Part shown: in pieces, positions 23,057 through 33,585 of the stretch
How positions within the stretch are numbered: position 1 is the first letter of the stretch
Layout: every line of letters starts with the position of its first letter
From: Patellaria atrata CBS 101060
Taxonomy: Eukaryota; Ascomycota; Dothideomycetes; Patellariales; Patellariaceae
NCBI GenBank assembly: GCA_010093705.1
Contig: MU006096.1
Span: 801,908 to 865,907, forward strand
DNA: 64,000 nucleotides
Direction: 5' to 3'
Notes under the pieces: generated by a model
Told to the model about the DNA's origin: nothing
Databases searched by the model: none
The model's input: only the letters and a program-made list of their open reading frames with translations
Translations under genes and position numbers: made by a program

Positions 23057-23740
23057 ATGACAGACTACTTCTCAAAGGCCACCGAGTTCTGGAACAACCA
23101 GCCCAGCGTCCAGGCCTTCAAAGCAGACAGCTATCCTCTCGAAACAACAACAGGCCACCTGATCATCGAATGGGACACACTTCAAATAATCCCCTTCTTC
23201 CTAACCCCCTGCGTCGACGTCTGCATCTACATCTACCCTGACACCGACCCCGCCGCCTTCGCCGCCTTCATCGCGCAAGTAAACGCAACGAAGTCCCACT
23301 TCACGACCACTCTCCCCGCCTCCAACGTCGCCAAAATCGACTTCCCCAACCGCACCACCCCGCGCCATATCTACTTCTGGGCCTCGCGCGTGCTGGACGA
23401 GCGCTGGAGCTGGCGCGAGCTCCTAGAGCGCGAGCCCTGCGCCGAGATCCGGCGGGAGTTCGAGCAGGCCAACACGGCGTTGAGGTCGAGCTGGCGGGTG
23501 GATCTGGTGACGAAGAGGCTGAAGGAGATCCCGTGGGCGCCGGAGCATGTGGGTAGAGTGCTGTATTCGGCGCCGGCGTGGGCGGGGAGGACGTGGTGGC
23601 GGAACCCGCATGAGGAGCGGTTTTATTATCATGTTAGTCATGTGCTTGCGGGGAGTGAGCTTGTGTTTGTGAGGGGGAAGGTGAGGATGGAGCCGGAGGG
23701 GAAGGAGGTGCCTTTTAAGACGAGGTTTTTGGAAGACTGA
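23057..23740 (+). CDS. Unknown protein A, member of a local tandem family
   Basis: Intronless, 227 aa, starting MTDYFSKATEFWNNQPSVQ after a CACA context. Core stretch: GHLIIEWDTLQIIPFFLTP, then VDVCIYIYPDTDPAAFAAFI. Later it is Trp/Arg-rich (DERWSWRELLEREPC) and ends with HVLAGSELVFVRGKVRMEPE. The coding sequence is visibly C/G-rich at third positions compared with the two related genes downstream, so it appears to be the conserved, expressed member. The same core order (LI..W, IIP, P.V..fiY, then acidic) recurs in genes B and C. No known domain was recognised and no signal peptide or membrane span is evident. Confidence 0.75.
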   Translation: MTDYFSKATEFWNNQPSVQAFKADSYPLETTTGHLIIEWDTLQIIPFFLTPCVDVCIYIYPDTDPAAFAAFIAQVNATKSHFTTTLPASNVAKIDFPNRTTPRHIYFWASRVLDERWSWRELLEREPCAEIRREFEQANTALRSSWRVDLVTKRLKEIPWAPEHVGRVLYSAPAWAGRTWWRNPHEERFYYHVSHVLAGSELVFVRGKVRMEPEGKEVPFKTRFLED

Positions 23741-24939
23741 GCGCGTGGTATCTGTGGTAGGGTAAGCCGTTGGGGGTTGTTCTTTCGCTGTGTGGGATAT
23801 TGCTGTTAGTCTATTGGGTGGATATTTCTCTTTCAGTCTTTCGGCTATTGGTCTTACTCTAGTAGTATTGGTATGGTAGCCATTAATTGAAAATTGCAAA
23901 CATTTAATGTGTGCCAGATTGTATTTGAAACTTATGTGTACTTCAAGACCAAAATGAGCGTGGATGATATGATGAACGAGGAGTAATATAAGTCGGTAGA
24001 ATGCTCAGTGATGCAGAAATGACAAGTTTCCTTATGGTCGATATCTCTTGTTCAGCTCCCAAATAGTCCTAGAGAAGCTATCCCCTTATTTCGAATCCTT
24101 CAGCCATGTTGTACTAGCTTTAGATATCTCCTCAATGTGTAAGTGTGAGCTGTACAACGCAGCTCGGACTATCATCAAACAACCATTTTGCGCATTTCTA
24201 CTCTTCATCCATCGCGGGACATCCGTACCTGCCACTCGTCCAAGGTTCGGAACCTGTGTGTATCCGCAGAGAGCCGCCATTGCTGCGAAAATACGAGAGC
24301 CCCGATGAGTCGGGAAGTTGTGACCCGGAAAGTATGGAGAAGGAGCGCGACTGTGGCGGTATTCAGACTAATGGGGAAGGTTTGTGCGGAAGACTTGTAA
24401 TCACAGCTCTCTGAAATTGAAATCATATGTAATACCCTTCCTGAGGTATATCTGGTTGAATACTCTCACATTAACCTCTTTGAGTCCATATAGATGAGAT
24501 ATTTCGTCTGCAAGCACCTGTGTACTCTACAGTACAGCGGATTGAAAGGCATGAGGAAGGGACGAACATACGCAGGACTAAACTATAGAGGATATGGAGA
24601 ACGGCTAATAATGAAAATTAACAATGCCTGGAAAGTGTGTAGTGGTGGGTAAACGCACAGATGCCCATAAATCTCAAATGCTCCGGGAGAGTGAATAACG
24701 CGATACACCTCCGGTATCATCTTCATCAATGTGCGTGCTCAACTAATACCATCGTATCGGTGAATAGTGACAGTCTCCCGTGAAATTTTGCAACGAGCAG
24801 CTATATAAAGGGTCTCAATTTCGACAAAGAACCACAGAACTAACTTCCTAAAATCTCAATACACACGACAACACGCTCCTCTCCATAGAATTACGAGTCT
24901 TTGATCGTCGGCTTGCTTGTCGTTCCTTAACCCTTCGAC
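23741..24939. other. Intergenic, no gene recognised
   Basis: About 1.2 kb. Several overlapping short frames at 24048-24426 lack motifs and are judged random. Possibly decayed sequence belonging to the tandem family, but no similarity could be read. Confidence 0.45.
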
Positions 24940-25458
24940 ATGACGGAACATACCAAGCACTTTGAAATGATTGTACACAAGTCGTAGTGAAAACCTAACA
25001 CGAATGAGACTCCTCCATTATTGCACTTTCATCGCTACAATGCTAATTACCTTATTGATCAGAAAGATCTTATCATGGTCCGGCGGTTTAACGGCGAGAG
25101 ATATATTCTAGATCCCATGGCATTTCCGAATATCAAGTTGTTCATCTACACGCGCAGTGATGGGACTGCCGAGTCCGTTGAAGACTTCTCCCAGCTACTC
25201 AAAGTGTCGAAATATTACGGCGATGACTGGGAAAGCAGCTTGGTCGGTGAAGGCTGCTTCCTCTTTTCCAGAAATATTAATGGGAAACCAAACCGGCTCC
25301 TCTTTGTTGAGGGCACGGCAAGAAGCTCTGTGATGTGTATCGTAAATACTATTTGGGACAAGAAGTGGTTCGGTTATACCTCCCAAGACCATGTTATCTC
25401 TGGGTACTCGATTCTCAAGCAGAGTAGCGGGTATTTATTGATGACACATTCATTTTAA
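24940..25458 (+). pseudogene. Unknown protein B, broken member of the tandem family
   Basis: A frame from the ATG at 24940 (MTEHTKHFEMIVHKS) runs to 25458 in one phase but is interrupted by TAG TGA at 24985-24990. Past these stops it reads KDLIMVRRFNGERYILDPMA, then FPNIKLFIYTRSDGTAESVE, which matches the order of the core of gene A (LII.W, then P.V..YIYPDTDPAA). A short intron hiding the stops is possible but no good donor and branch pair was seen. Two adjacent stops of the TGG-to-TAG/TGA type fit the decay seen in neighbouring genes. Function unknown. Confidence 0.55.
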
Positions 25459-26393
25459 AGTTCATGAACTGTTTTGCCGACTCGTTGAGGGCCTTTATGA
25501 TCGGTCCACCGAGCATTTTCGAATGATGGATTTGAGGTCAAAAGAAGAGATTCCAGGTCTCGAACTTTGGAATCCTGGGACTAGATGATCACAACACACA
25601 CTCTTCGGTCTCTGTACGTGTACAAAATACCTACTCTGAATAGTGTACCTCTAATTCTCCAGTGTTGACTATCCTCACCTCCTTCAGCGGTCAGCTGCGA
25701 GGTACAATTGGGCATTATTTAGACCTTTATCACTTCCAGTACAGACGTATCGGATTCCAGCTTGACGGGAGAAACAGCGGGGGAGAATATACGGTGTGTG
25801 TCGGTGTATTAAGTTCCTTCCTTTATTCCTTAATCAATCCTTCTTTCTTCGTTCTCTCCCTTGGGTGGTTTCTTTGTTCTTGGAGCACTGGTGTGGTACA
25901 ATAGCAGGGTCTGGCCAATAATCACCAATAATCATATCAATATTTCGTGTCCTGAAATCGGTTTGTAAAGCGCGCTTCGCTGTGTGAACTTTCACTAATA
26001 AGCATCACTCTAGTCACTTCCCGGCGAATGGAGTGACTGTAGTTGAAGCGCTATCCTGTCTCTGAACGTGGCATCATCAGTTTGAAACGTGTTTGCTCTG
26101 TTGAAGTGTCAATGAATTTTCTAAAGATTGTGATTATTTCTAGAAACTCGGTGTGCTTCCGTCCAGGACTCAGCAGTTGGAATGTAGTAGTTATCGGTAA
26201 AGGCTGAATCCGTGCGGGTGACAGTGATATGGATCAGACTTAGTGGAAATACGCTGTTGCTACTTCTGCGCCTCAATATGTGGGCTGTTCTAAGGAAATG
26301 TTGCCTTGCGAGGAGTCATCGCTAATATAAAAGAACACCTCCCTTTAGTGCTGGTGCGGTAGAAAATTATGGATCCTCATCACTCTCAAAACC
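25459..26393. other. Intergenic, no gene recognised
   Basis: About 930 bp between genes B and C. The frame at 25662-25904 has no recognisable content. The stretch is likely decayed sequence. Confidence 0.45.
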
Positions 26394-26465
26394 TCTAGTC
26401 ATATTCAAGATGTCTAGTCATATTCAAGATGTCTAGTCATATTCAAGATGTCCAGTCATATTCAT
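26394..26465. repeat. 19-bp tandem repeat, about 3.7 copies
   Basis: The unit TCTAGTCATATTCAAGATG occurs three times without change (26394-26412, 26413-26431, 26432-26450), followed by a partial, changed copy. It lies about 150 bp upstream of gene C. Perfect identity points to recent expansion. Confidence 0.95.
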
Positions 26466-26615
26466 TCTCGTCCAAAGTTACTGACAACATCGGAAATTTT
26501 CCTGTATCGCCTGAAAGATGAGGGTGACAGAGAATCTCCTCGCTTCGCTACAGCAATTCTGAGGGGAGCTAAGTCCTTATTAACCCTTAGTCATATGGGT
26601 TGAAATCTCTATTTT

Positions 26616-27131
26616 ATGGAAGATGCCATACCATATTACGAAAATTTGGAAGGTACTCTCATCATCGTTTGGGATGGTAGTGACATCATTCCACTCCACC
26701 ATTTCCCAAAGGTTAAACAGTTCTTATATCTCTGCATGGAAGGGGACGATACCACATATGAGGAATTTAAAGCGTCGGTCGATCGGTCGCATCGTTGGGA
26801 TGACACCCCTGCGCAACGAGACAGGTACGCCGAAAAGCAGTCAAAAGATTTGCATATCTTCGAGACGGTGTTGTCAGATGGACGGAAAATCCGCATGAGC
26901 TACTACAATAATAAAGATAAGTCGCAGAAATGGACCGAGGACTCGCTTCCAGGGTTCCTGGCGGAAAATGAGGAATTGACCCATTATCACAATGACGCGA
27001 ATGGAATCATCTCCGCAAGTCCACTTGAGCCAGACAGAAATAATATCTATATTCCTTATAGGACTGGTGCTCTGGTCATCTTTATGGTTCTTCGATCAGA
27101 ACTCGAATTGTGTCTTCTACCCCCAGAATAG
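26616..27131 (+). CDS. Unknown protein C, third member of the tandem family
   Basis: Intact 171-aa frame starting MEDAIPYYENLEG. Its core GTLIIVWDGSDIIPLHHFPK followed by VKQFLYLCMEGDDTTYEEFK lines up with gene A (GHLIIEWDTLQIIPFFLTP, then IYIYPDTDPAAFAAFI), and its end VLRSELELCLL with gene A VLAGSELVFV. Compared with A it lacks about 20 N-terminal residues and the basic C-terminal tail; a TGA lies four codons upstream of the ATG, so the N-terminus may have been lost by decay. Function unknown. Whether it is expressed cannot be told. Confidence 0.55.
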   Translation: MEDAIPYYENLEGTLIIVWDGSDIIPLHHFPKVKQFLYLCMEGDDTTYEEFKASVDRSHRWDDTPAQRDRYAEKQSKDLHIFETVLSDGRKIRMSYYNNKDKSQKWTEDSLPGFLAENEELTHYHNDANGIISASPLEPDRNNIYIPYRTGALVIFMVLRSELELCLLPPE

Positions 27132-27954
27132 AAGCGAGGGGGGAGTTAACACGAAGATTCCTTATTATGCACGTATCATTTGGACGACCCGTGTTTCAAA
27201 TGTCCCCATAGCTTTAGATGACTACCCTTTAGAAATCAGTTCACAAGAGATGTAAGTCTGATCTACTTTCCACTCTGGAGCAGGGAGAAAGATTGGTCTA
27301 GATAGTAATTCCTGGGTTGAAGGGAAAGAAGCGACAGCGAACCCGGAGAAGATTAATTGAATAATGTGGAGCTGAGGGCGGTTCAGAAAGCCGTGCTCCT
27401 CAACACCAATTATTTTAATTCATCAGATTCCTTTCTTTCTTAACTCTTTTAATTGCTCAAAGTAACGAAGGTATCCCCTTATCATTATAAGCGGGCCGGA
27501 AGGAATCGAAGGATCGTTTACCGTAATTCACGTCCATTCCTTTACATGGCTGGATATCGATAATGTAGACTTATTCCGTTAATACCAGAAACTCAGGTTC
27601 GCACTATTAGGAGCTCGTTTAAGTGATGGCTGTGACCTTGAATTCAGTCAAGTAAAGACTTCGAATGAGCTCGGTTGACCGTCCCGAAATCTACTGGCAG
27701 AGTGGATAAGCAGCGATATGATTCAAATCCACGAGGTAATTTTCCGTACTTGATACAGTCTCCTGTTCCTAACTCCCAAACTACCTAAGAGATCCAGTAT
27801 ACAGCGCCCAGATCCGCGACCTCAGGCTATTTATACCTCTAAGGGGCACCGGAGATTCATTCCGAAAATCCTCAAGACGGTACTAAATTGGGTCGCCTTC
27901 CGCATTCCACAACTTTCCCTTAAGGGCTCTATCTCTCATCCACTCCTGACAAGT
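27132..27954. other. Intergenic, no gene recognised
   Basis: About 820 bp. At 27694-27730 an A-box-like TGGCAGAGTGG and a B-box-like GATTCAAATCC occur, but spaced too closely for a tRNA (see rejected). Nothing else recognised. Confidence 0.5.
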
Positions 27955-28862
27955 CTAGATAATGTCCGTATCGCCGTAATATGCCTGGGGCACATTGACC
28001 CATTGCACGGCTACTCCCCTTCGCCTCGCAACAGCATGCCACTCGGCTTTCAGAGACGGATGCTGAAACTCAGCGTTTGGTGGCATGATGTTCAGATCCA
28101 TGTCCTCGACCCCATCCGGCCGTGTCATGATGATAGTCTCCACAGGTACTCGAGCCAAGGCGTGCCACCAGGTGTGCTCGTCGAGGGCCAGTTGTACAGC
28201 ACGAGTTTCTTCAGCTTCTTCCAGTGGACCCAAGCTGGATGTAGGAAATCTTCTTCTCGTTCCTCCGGTATCGCTGGTAGATACAGCTCGTCCCTGATGG
28301 AGATGAATTCCTCGACAGATTTTAAAGAGTTGAAAGCATAGCAAAACGTTCTGTGCATATCGTAATGATGATCGTCTAACTCCTAGTAGTTACGAAGTGG
28401 GATGTCAATTACGAGACGACGCAGAGAAGTGCGAAGGCACAGCAAAAGCTCAGGAATTCTGAGAAGGCACGGCTCATCATCGACCTTGGAAGTGTTGGAG
28501 CCTAGATATAGGGAGGTGAGAACGTTGACTGGGTTGGGGATTGTGGCAATGCCGATTTGAGGGAGCCAATCGGTAGGAGTGCTATTGTATGCGTGCCTTA
28601 GAGTGCGATTGTATGCGTGCCTTAGAGCGCGGACAAACAACTTAAGATGAAGAGCAGGATCTATGTATAGACAGTGGCTGTAAAGATGGCGCGTTGCTAT
28701 TGGATTGAGAGAGTGAGATACTAAAGTAAAAGAATGAAGGGTTTTAGTAACAACATGGGAAGGAGGTAGAGCAATTGCTTTCTTGTCCTTAGGAGAGATG
28801 TCCAGTATCAGGTCTAGAATATCGAGAAAGCGCTCTATAGGGAGTGTCTTTGTGTGTGCCAT
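27955..28862 (-). pseudogene. Broken F-box-like protein gene
   Basis: From the ATG at 28862 the frame reads MAHTKTLPIERFLDILDLIL, an F-box-like start, then LVSHSLNPIATRHLYSHCLY and LRTSLRRLVIDIPLRNY, typical of the large ascomycete F-box/LRR-like family. A TAG at 28385-28383 interrupts it. Reading continues in phase (FNSLKSVEEFISIRDELYLP, WKKLKKLVLYNW), shifts frame near 28190, and resumes as WWHALARVPVETIIMTRPDG down to the stop at 27955. So there is one stop and one frameshift. A 24-bp direct repeat (28584-28607 and 28608-28631) duplicates eight codons (LRHAYNRT/LRHAYNST). F-box proteins usually select targets for ubiquitination. Confidence 0.7.
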
Positions 28863-29434
28863 TCCTTTTGAAATAGAAGTCGATGAAAGTGTGGATCTTC
28901 TTGAGCTGAGGCTCTAGGGATGTCATAACGTAAGATGACATCGATGCGTTTGGTGGGTTAACTTAACTGTGTCGCATTATGTAAGAATTTGAGAAACTAT
29001 CACTGGTGTATGTCTAATTAAGCTTTTGAACTAACCGCATTGGGTAGTACCTCTAATAGGATTGGAGAGCAAAAGGAGCACTCTCTGCTCGCTTTTGAAT
29101 TTAGAATAATTGTCCAAATTGCGAAGACGTAATTGAATTGCAATTGAAATGAATTCCACAGATTGATGCGGTGTAATAAGTAGTTTGGCTTCCCCCTTAA
29201 ACTTAAATTTGCACCCCATTGCCCGTAGCTCTTACAGAAGAGCAATTCTGTGAGCTTGCTAGTTAATAGAGTTCTCCCCGATTCCAGGAATTCAATAGTA
29301 TCTTCCCCTGTTAGTTAATCCCATATTACTGCACGGTTGGTCTCGCAATTACCCCTGGCTTTGCTGTAGGTGATGAGCCAGACCGTACTCTGTATTGCAG
29401 AAATTTCTGAACGCTGTACGAACCCCTAAACCGT
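28863..29434. other. AT-rich decayed stretch
   Basis: No gene recognised. Frames at 29018-29245 are short and AT-rich and may be transposon remains, but no domain could be named. Confidence 0.4.
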
Positions 29435-29603
29435 ACAGCATCCTATTGCATACTGTGGATAACTCTCCTTTGCGCTGTTTACCACGCAAGCCTCTTTGAG
29501 TCAATAAATATCCTTTATTGTATCGAAGAATACCTGATGAAGTAAGACGTGTGTTTACGGGAAGAATCACTTTATCCACCACCCGTATGCAATAGGACGC
29601 TTT
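29435..29603 (+). mobile_element. MITE-like palindromic repeat, copy 1
   Basis: About 169 bp. The ends are imperfect inverted repeats: ACAGCATCCTATTGCATACT at the left and CCGTATGCAATAGGACGCTT at the right. The core contains TATCGAAGAATACCTGATGA, followed by AGTAAGACGT. The same ends and core occur inverted at 40442-40603, and the core alone near 38958-39045. No coding capacity, so it would need a transposase supplied elsewhere. Confidence 0.75.
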
Positions 29604-32600
29604 ACATACCTTGGAACAGCTTTCAAGTATTAGCTTGGAGTATCCGATGATATCTGTGGAACAAACTAACAGCCGCCGAGGAGTGCTAACCATGACGGAG
29701 GAAGAGATAAAAGAGCGATGTTTAAGTTTGTCTGTAAAATGCTTTTCAAAACTGCCGAAGTATTAACAACTACAGAATTTTGAGCCCGCTGCCGTGAATA
29801 TTGTTTTCAGATTTGATGATAATCCTCATGCAAATTCGATTCGGTACGCCCAAACCTTATCTGTGCCGAGTTAGCATTGAATTACCTAACAGAGACCGAT
29901 CGCTGGCCCGCGTTTGCATTCCTCGAAATCGATGTTTCGGCGCCTCGGGATCTGCTATGCGGACGCGAATTGCATTTCTGGGGCTCCTGGAACCATGCGT
30001 GAGCGGTTCGGCCGCCCTGTGGAAGGAACGGTGAGAATGCCGATCACCCAGCACCCCGGTTATCGTCACGCTTCTTACGCTGTGATAGTATTCGGATTTG
30101 GTAGCTTTTCTGTTGATCAAGATCTGCTGAAACGTGAAGCTGAAGTTAGCAGGCGGGACGGAACGGGAAGCCCCATACGGTAGGTCGTCTCCAGCTTGGA
30201 TCGGCCTCACCGGCAGTTTTGCGAAAGTTGCAACAAAGTGATCCTCAGACTCTGGAATTATCACTACTGGGCGCGGAGACCGAGAATCTGACATCGAGGG
30301 ATTCGGGAAAAGAGCATACTGTACTGTAGCTCAAGAGCCGCGTTTTATTTCCGGGCTGAAGGGAGAATTATACCGGCGTGACCGGGCGGTAATCTGTGTT
30401 GGCAATCTTACTCATAGGCGCGTTTAGGCGTTCTTCAGGGAGACGTGTTGGTTATATCCTGGCTTGAAGGTATGAGCTTGCCAGTTCTTCTATTGAAGCT
30501 TGGGACTATACGGTCTTTCCCGTTACTTCAAGAAAAGAGTATTGATAAACATTGAGGACAAGAAATCGAATGGTGAATTGTACAGTACAGTACAATACCA
30601 TAAACGCGACGTTTCTGAGAAAACCCGGTTTCGCCGAAACCTCCCTGCGTAGATCCAGATAATCTTAAAGCGAGAAAGGTAGCGGCGCGCTCAGTTCAAT
30701 TCTGGTAGATCTCCCGTTTTACGTTATCGAACTGTAACATCTGTCTCAGGAGGTGAAGCGACTCCAAGCGAGGCCAGGGGGAACTGTCAGCCACAGGAGA
30801 ACATCGAAAGTTTCTTGTTATTGCGGCGCACAATAGTGGGAAAATTGTTCATCATGATAGTAATCTTCTGTACAACGAAGATGCTTCTTTGGTAGTTATG
30901 CTATAGGTGTTAAAGATCCCAATTCTCGGTATGTGAAACGACACGATGGTTCCAAGTTGAGCTCTGGTGATTTAGTAGAGAGAAATATTTGGCGTACGTA
31001 AAAAAACTATAAAAGTTCGCTTTTCGAGGACGGTTATTGGATAAAATTTCAAAATTGCCATGGATTTCCAGGTGGACGGGAACATGGGCCATGGAATGGG
31101 AAGGCCTCGTCCCTGTGCGTAAGCAGACCGTCTCTTTGCTAACGCAAAGTAATATAATAGAAATCTAATCGGTTGCAACTTTGCAAGTAATAATATATAG
31201 TGAGCCCTATAGCTATACCTTTTTATCTGAGTCCAGTTCTGCGCACGTGAAACTAATCTAGTTCAGGATGAATTCTCAGTCCGTCCCTTCGTGCCGACGG
31301 AGCCCGACGATCAGGTTAAAGAGAGATGGCAGATGTATGGACGTTGACGCATAGTGACAAGTGACACCGCATATTAAAATCATGTCATGGTTGAATCAAT
31401 GTCTCACACGAGACAATCATAGGCAGAGTGGAATTTCCACGTCGGATGACCGTAGTCTTTTGCTCAGGAGACATATTTTTCGGTGTACGAAAATATGCAG
31501 TACAAGTAGTACCAATAGTGAGGAGCTAGAAAATTTGGTCAAACCATTTCACATACCTAGCGGAGAATAGTTATGTGAGCGTCCAGCATATTCCTCGTCG
31601 ATGGGCAGCCACAGTGGTCTTCCAGACTTCGATGATATCCCACGCTGCATCCTTCTCAGGTGTTGTTCAGGACTACCCGAGCGTCTAGAGTCCTCAATGA
31701 TATCCCTCCCGCGGAAAACTGGTGCTGTAAAAGCGCCAGTGCTAGCAAATGAATACTGAGCAGATTCAACAGAGATTTAAGTTCAGCGACTATGACAATG
31801 TATGTTCCTGAAAATCGAAACTGACTGGCACTGCTAAAGCTGTCCTCAACTCTTCTTATTGAAACTCCAATCCCGTCTGAGAGATAGGCCAAATAGTCGA
31901 CTCTGGATAGTAGTAAGTACGCTAACCCCGCGAAGAGGGAGTGTCCCCGGTAGTTTTAGGGATGACTATTGGAGGATCCTATTACCGGTAATCGTCGAGT
32001 ACCCGCGCATAACGGCTTGCATGAGCATCACGGGAATCGACCGTAGAAAGGCTACTTTTGAAGGTCTCGCCATTGCCACAGATATTGACCAGATTTGTGG
32101 CTGAAGGAAGCACACATATCGAAAACGAGAGCTTCAAAAACCGCTGATAATAGTAATGGTCATTCCTGAAGGCTCCAAACTTTGGAGGAAGTCGGGCTGT
32201 TTCGCGAGGACGGCTTAAGAAACCCAGATGCCAAAAATTCCAGTAAGGCGGTGCAGCCGCTTTTTCGGTGCCCTTTTGCCTTGGTTTACTATCCAAATAA
32301 TGACAAGGACGAGCCTCCACGGACGGACGAGGAGAATCTGTCAAGAAGTAATTGCCCGACAATCACGCAAGAGGACTTAAAATCATAATACAAAGTAATA
32401 ATATGTCGTGTATCATTCCACTGAACAAGTTGCTGTAAAATTTAGGGTATACATACATGCCGTAGAAGTTTCCCGGCGTTCAGAGATCACACAAACCAGG
32501 TTCTTCTGGAATGGCTCTGCGATCTTTGGCTCGATCGTAGGGCCTCCAGTGGCCTTGCAGCGTGTTTGGTAGCGGGTACTGCGACAAAAAGCTCTTTTCA

Positions 32601-32759
32601 AGACTTTGATCAGCTTCAAGAATCAAATGGTAGAATCAGGCGCACCTTTCGTTAAGGAGGATCATGCCTGCAAACGCAATGATAATAGAAGAATCGAGCA
32701 GATCAAATAGCCGCTGTCTTGTGTGCCTGTGAATCGTTGTCTCTTAATAAGAATTAAGA
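29604..32759. other. Gene desert, no supported gene
   Basis: About 3.2 kb. The longest frame is 29857-30294 (minus, 145 aa, MSDSRSPRPVVIIPESEDHF...), with no family features and a shadow frame opposite, so it is left uncalled. GTAC-rich stretches such as GTACAGTACAGTACAATACC occur near 30580. An 18-mer at 32424-32441 (GAACAAGTTGCTGTAAAA) recurs at 42668-42685. Confidence 0.5.
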
Positions 32760-32815
32760 GACGGTGGTGCAAATGGTGCAGATGGTGCAGATGGTGCAGG
32801 TGGTGCGGATGGGTT
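32760..32815. repeat. 9-bp minisatellite (TGGTGCAGA type)
   Basis: About five or six imperfect copies of TGGTGCAGA/TGGTGCAAA/TGGTGCGGA run in tandem. They lie in non-coding sequence about 770 bp upstream of the zinc-ribbon gene. Confidence 0.85.
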
Positions 32816-33585
32816 TCTGAGGTGCTGCTTGCTAAAGCGTGTACTGCTAAGCGTCTTTTTTTTTTTACTTCTTATTCCCAACAGACTGGTCTCCGACACC
32901 GAATGCTGTGCGGGCGCTGGTGGGCCTGCACAAAGACGCGCCGCTAGAACGTTCAAGGGCCCGCAGGCCTTACTGTGCTCACTCCCACTTCCCAGCAAAA
33001 GAATCCATATTAGCCTAGTGACCCGCTGTTCGCTGTTGCTGCTTCCATCTCTTTCCTCTTCCCAATCTATCACTCCCCTCGTACCCTTCCCCCCTCCTCC
33101 GCCTTCTTTGCATTTCAGGAGGCGAAAAGTCTTTTCCCTGGTTAATTACCTGGGAAATCGGGCCATTTTGTTTTATCTTTACTGTCGAGTGCGAGCCCAG
33201 TATAGATTCTTGGCTCTCTGTACGTTCCCTCTTTGGCCTTGGGGAGTTTGCGAGATAAGCCCGAGTTTTGGCTTCATCAACACCCCAGTTGCACGTTTTG
33301 CGGGAGTCGATCAGGATTTCGTCTTTTGCTGCTTTATGGTTCCCCACATACCTATAATACAGCAGTTGATCATCCATTATTATAACGCCCATAGCTAGGG
33401 AGTGCTGGCCCAGCATTGATTATCGTTCATTTATACACCTTACCTCGCCGGACACCTCAACTTGCCACCACTCCGTATATAGCAAAACCGAAGTACTCAT
33501 GAAGGACGTCTGAATTTTCGAATCAATTCTCCAAAGCTTAAAGAGAACTGAATTTTTTTTTTTTGAATTTTTTTTTTCCAGTACG
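32816..33585. promoter_or_regulatory. Probable promoter and leader of the zinc-ribbon gene
   Basis: Pyrimidine-rich stretches (32850-32870, 33050-33110) and two T runs just before the start codon (33553-33580) resemble fungal core promoters and 5' leaders. The 189-aa frame at 32829-33398 spans these low-complexity tracts and is not considered a gene. Confidence 0.45.

Noticed and set aside
23423-23899. Minus-strand 158-aa frame rich in Pro, His and Arg
   Set aside because: Shadow of the GC-rich gene A on the other strand.
27694-27730. tRNA-like A box (TGGCAGAGTGG) and B box (GATTCAAATCC)
   Set aside because: The boxes start only about 26 bases apart, too close to hold an anticodon arm, and no acceptor stem pairs around them. 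At most a shortened tRNA relic; probably chance.
28584-28631. Possible CRISPR-like direct repeats
   Set aside because: Only two adjacent copies without spacers, inside a coding relic of a eukaryote; a simple tandem duplication.
29857-30294. 145-aa minus-strand frame MSDSRSPRPVVIIPESEDHF...
   Set aside because: No family features, lies in a gene desert, and the opposite strand is also open for long parts; not distinguishable from chance.
32829-33398. 189-aa frame with a hydrophobic N-terminus
   Set aside because: It reads through T-rich and C-rich promoter tracts; the apparent signal peptide comes from T runs.
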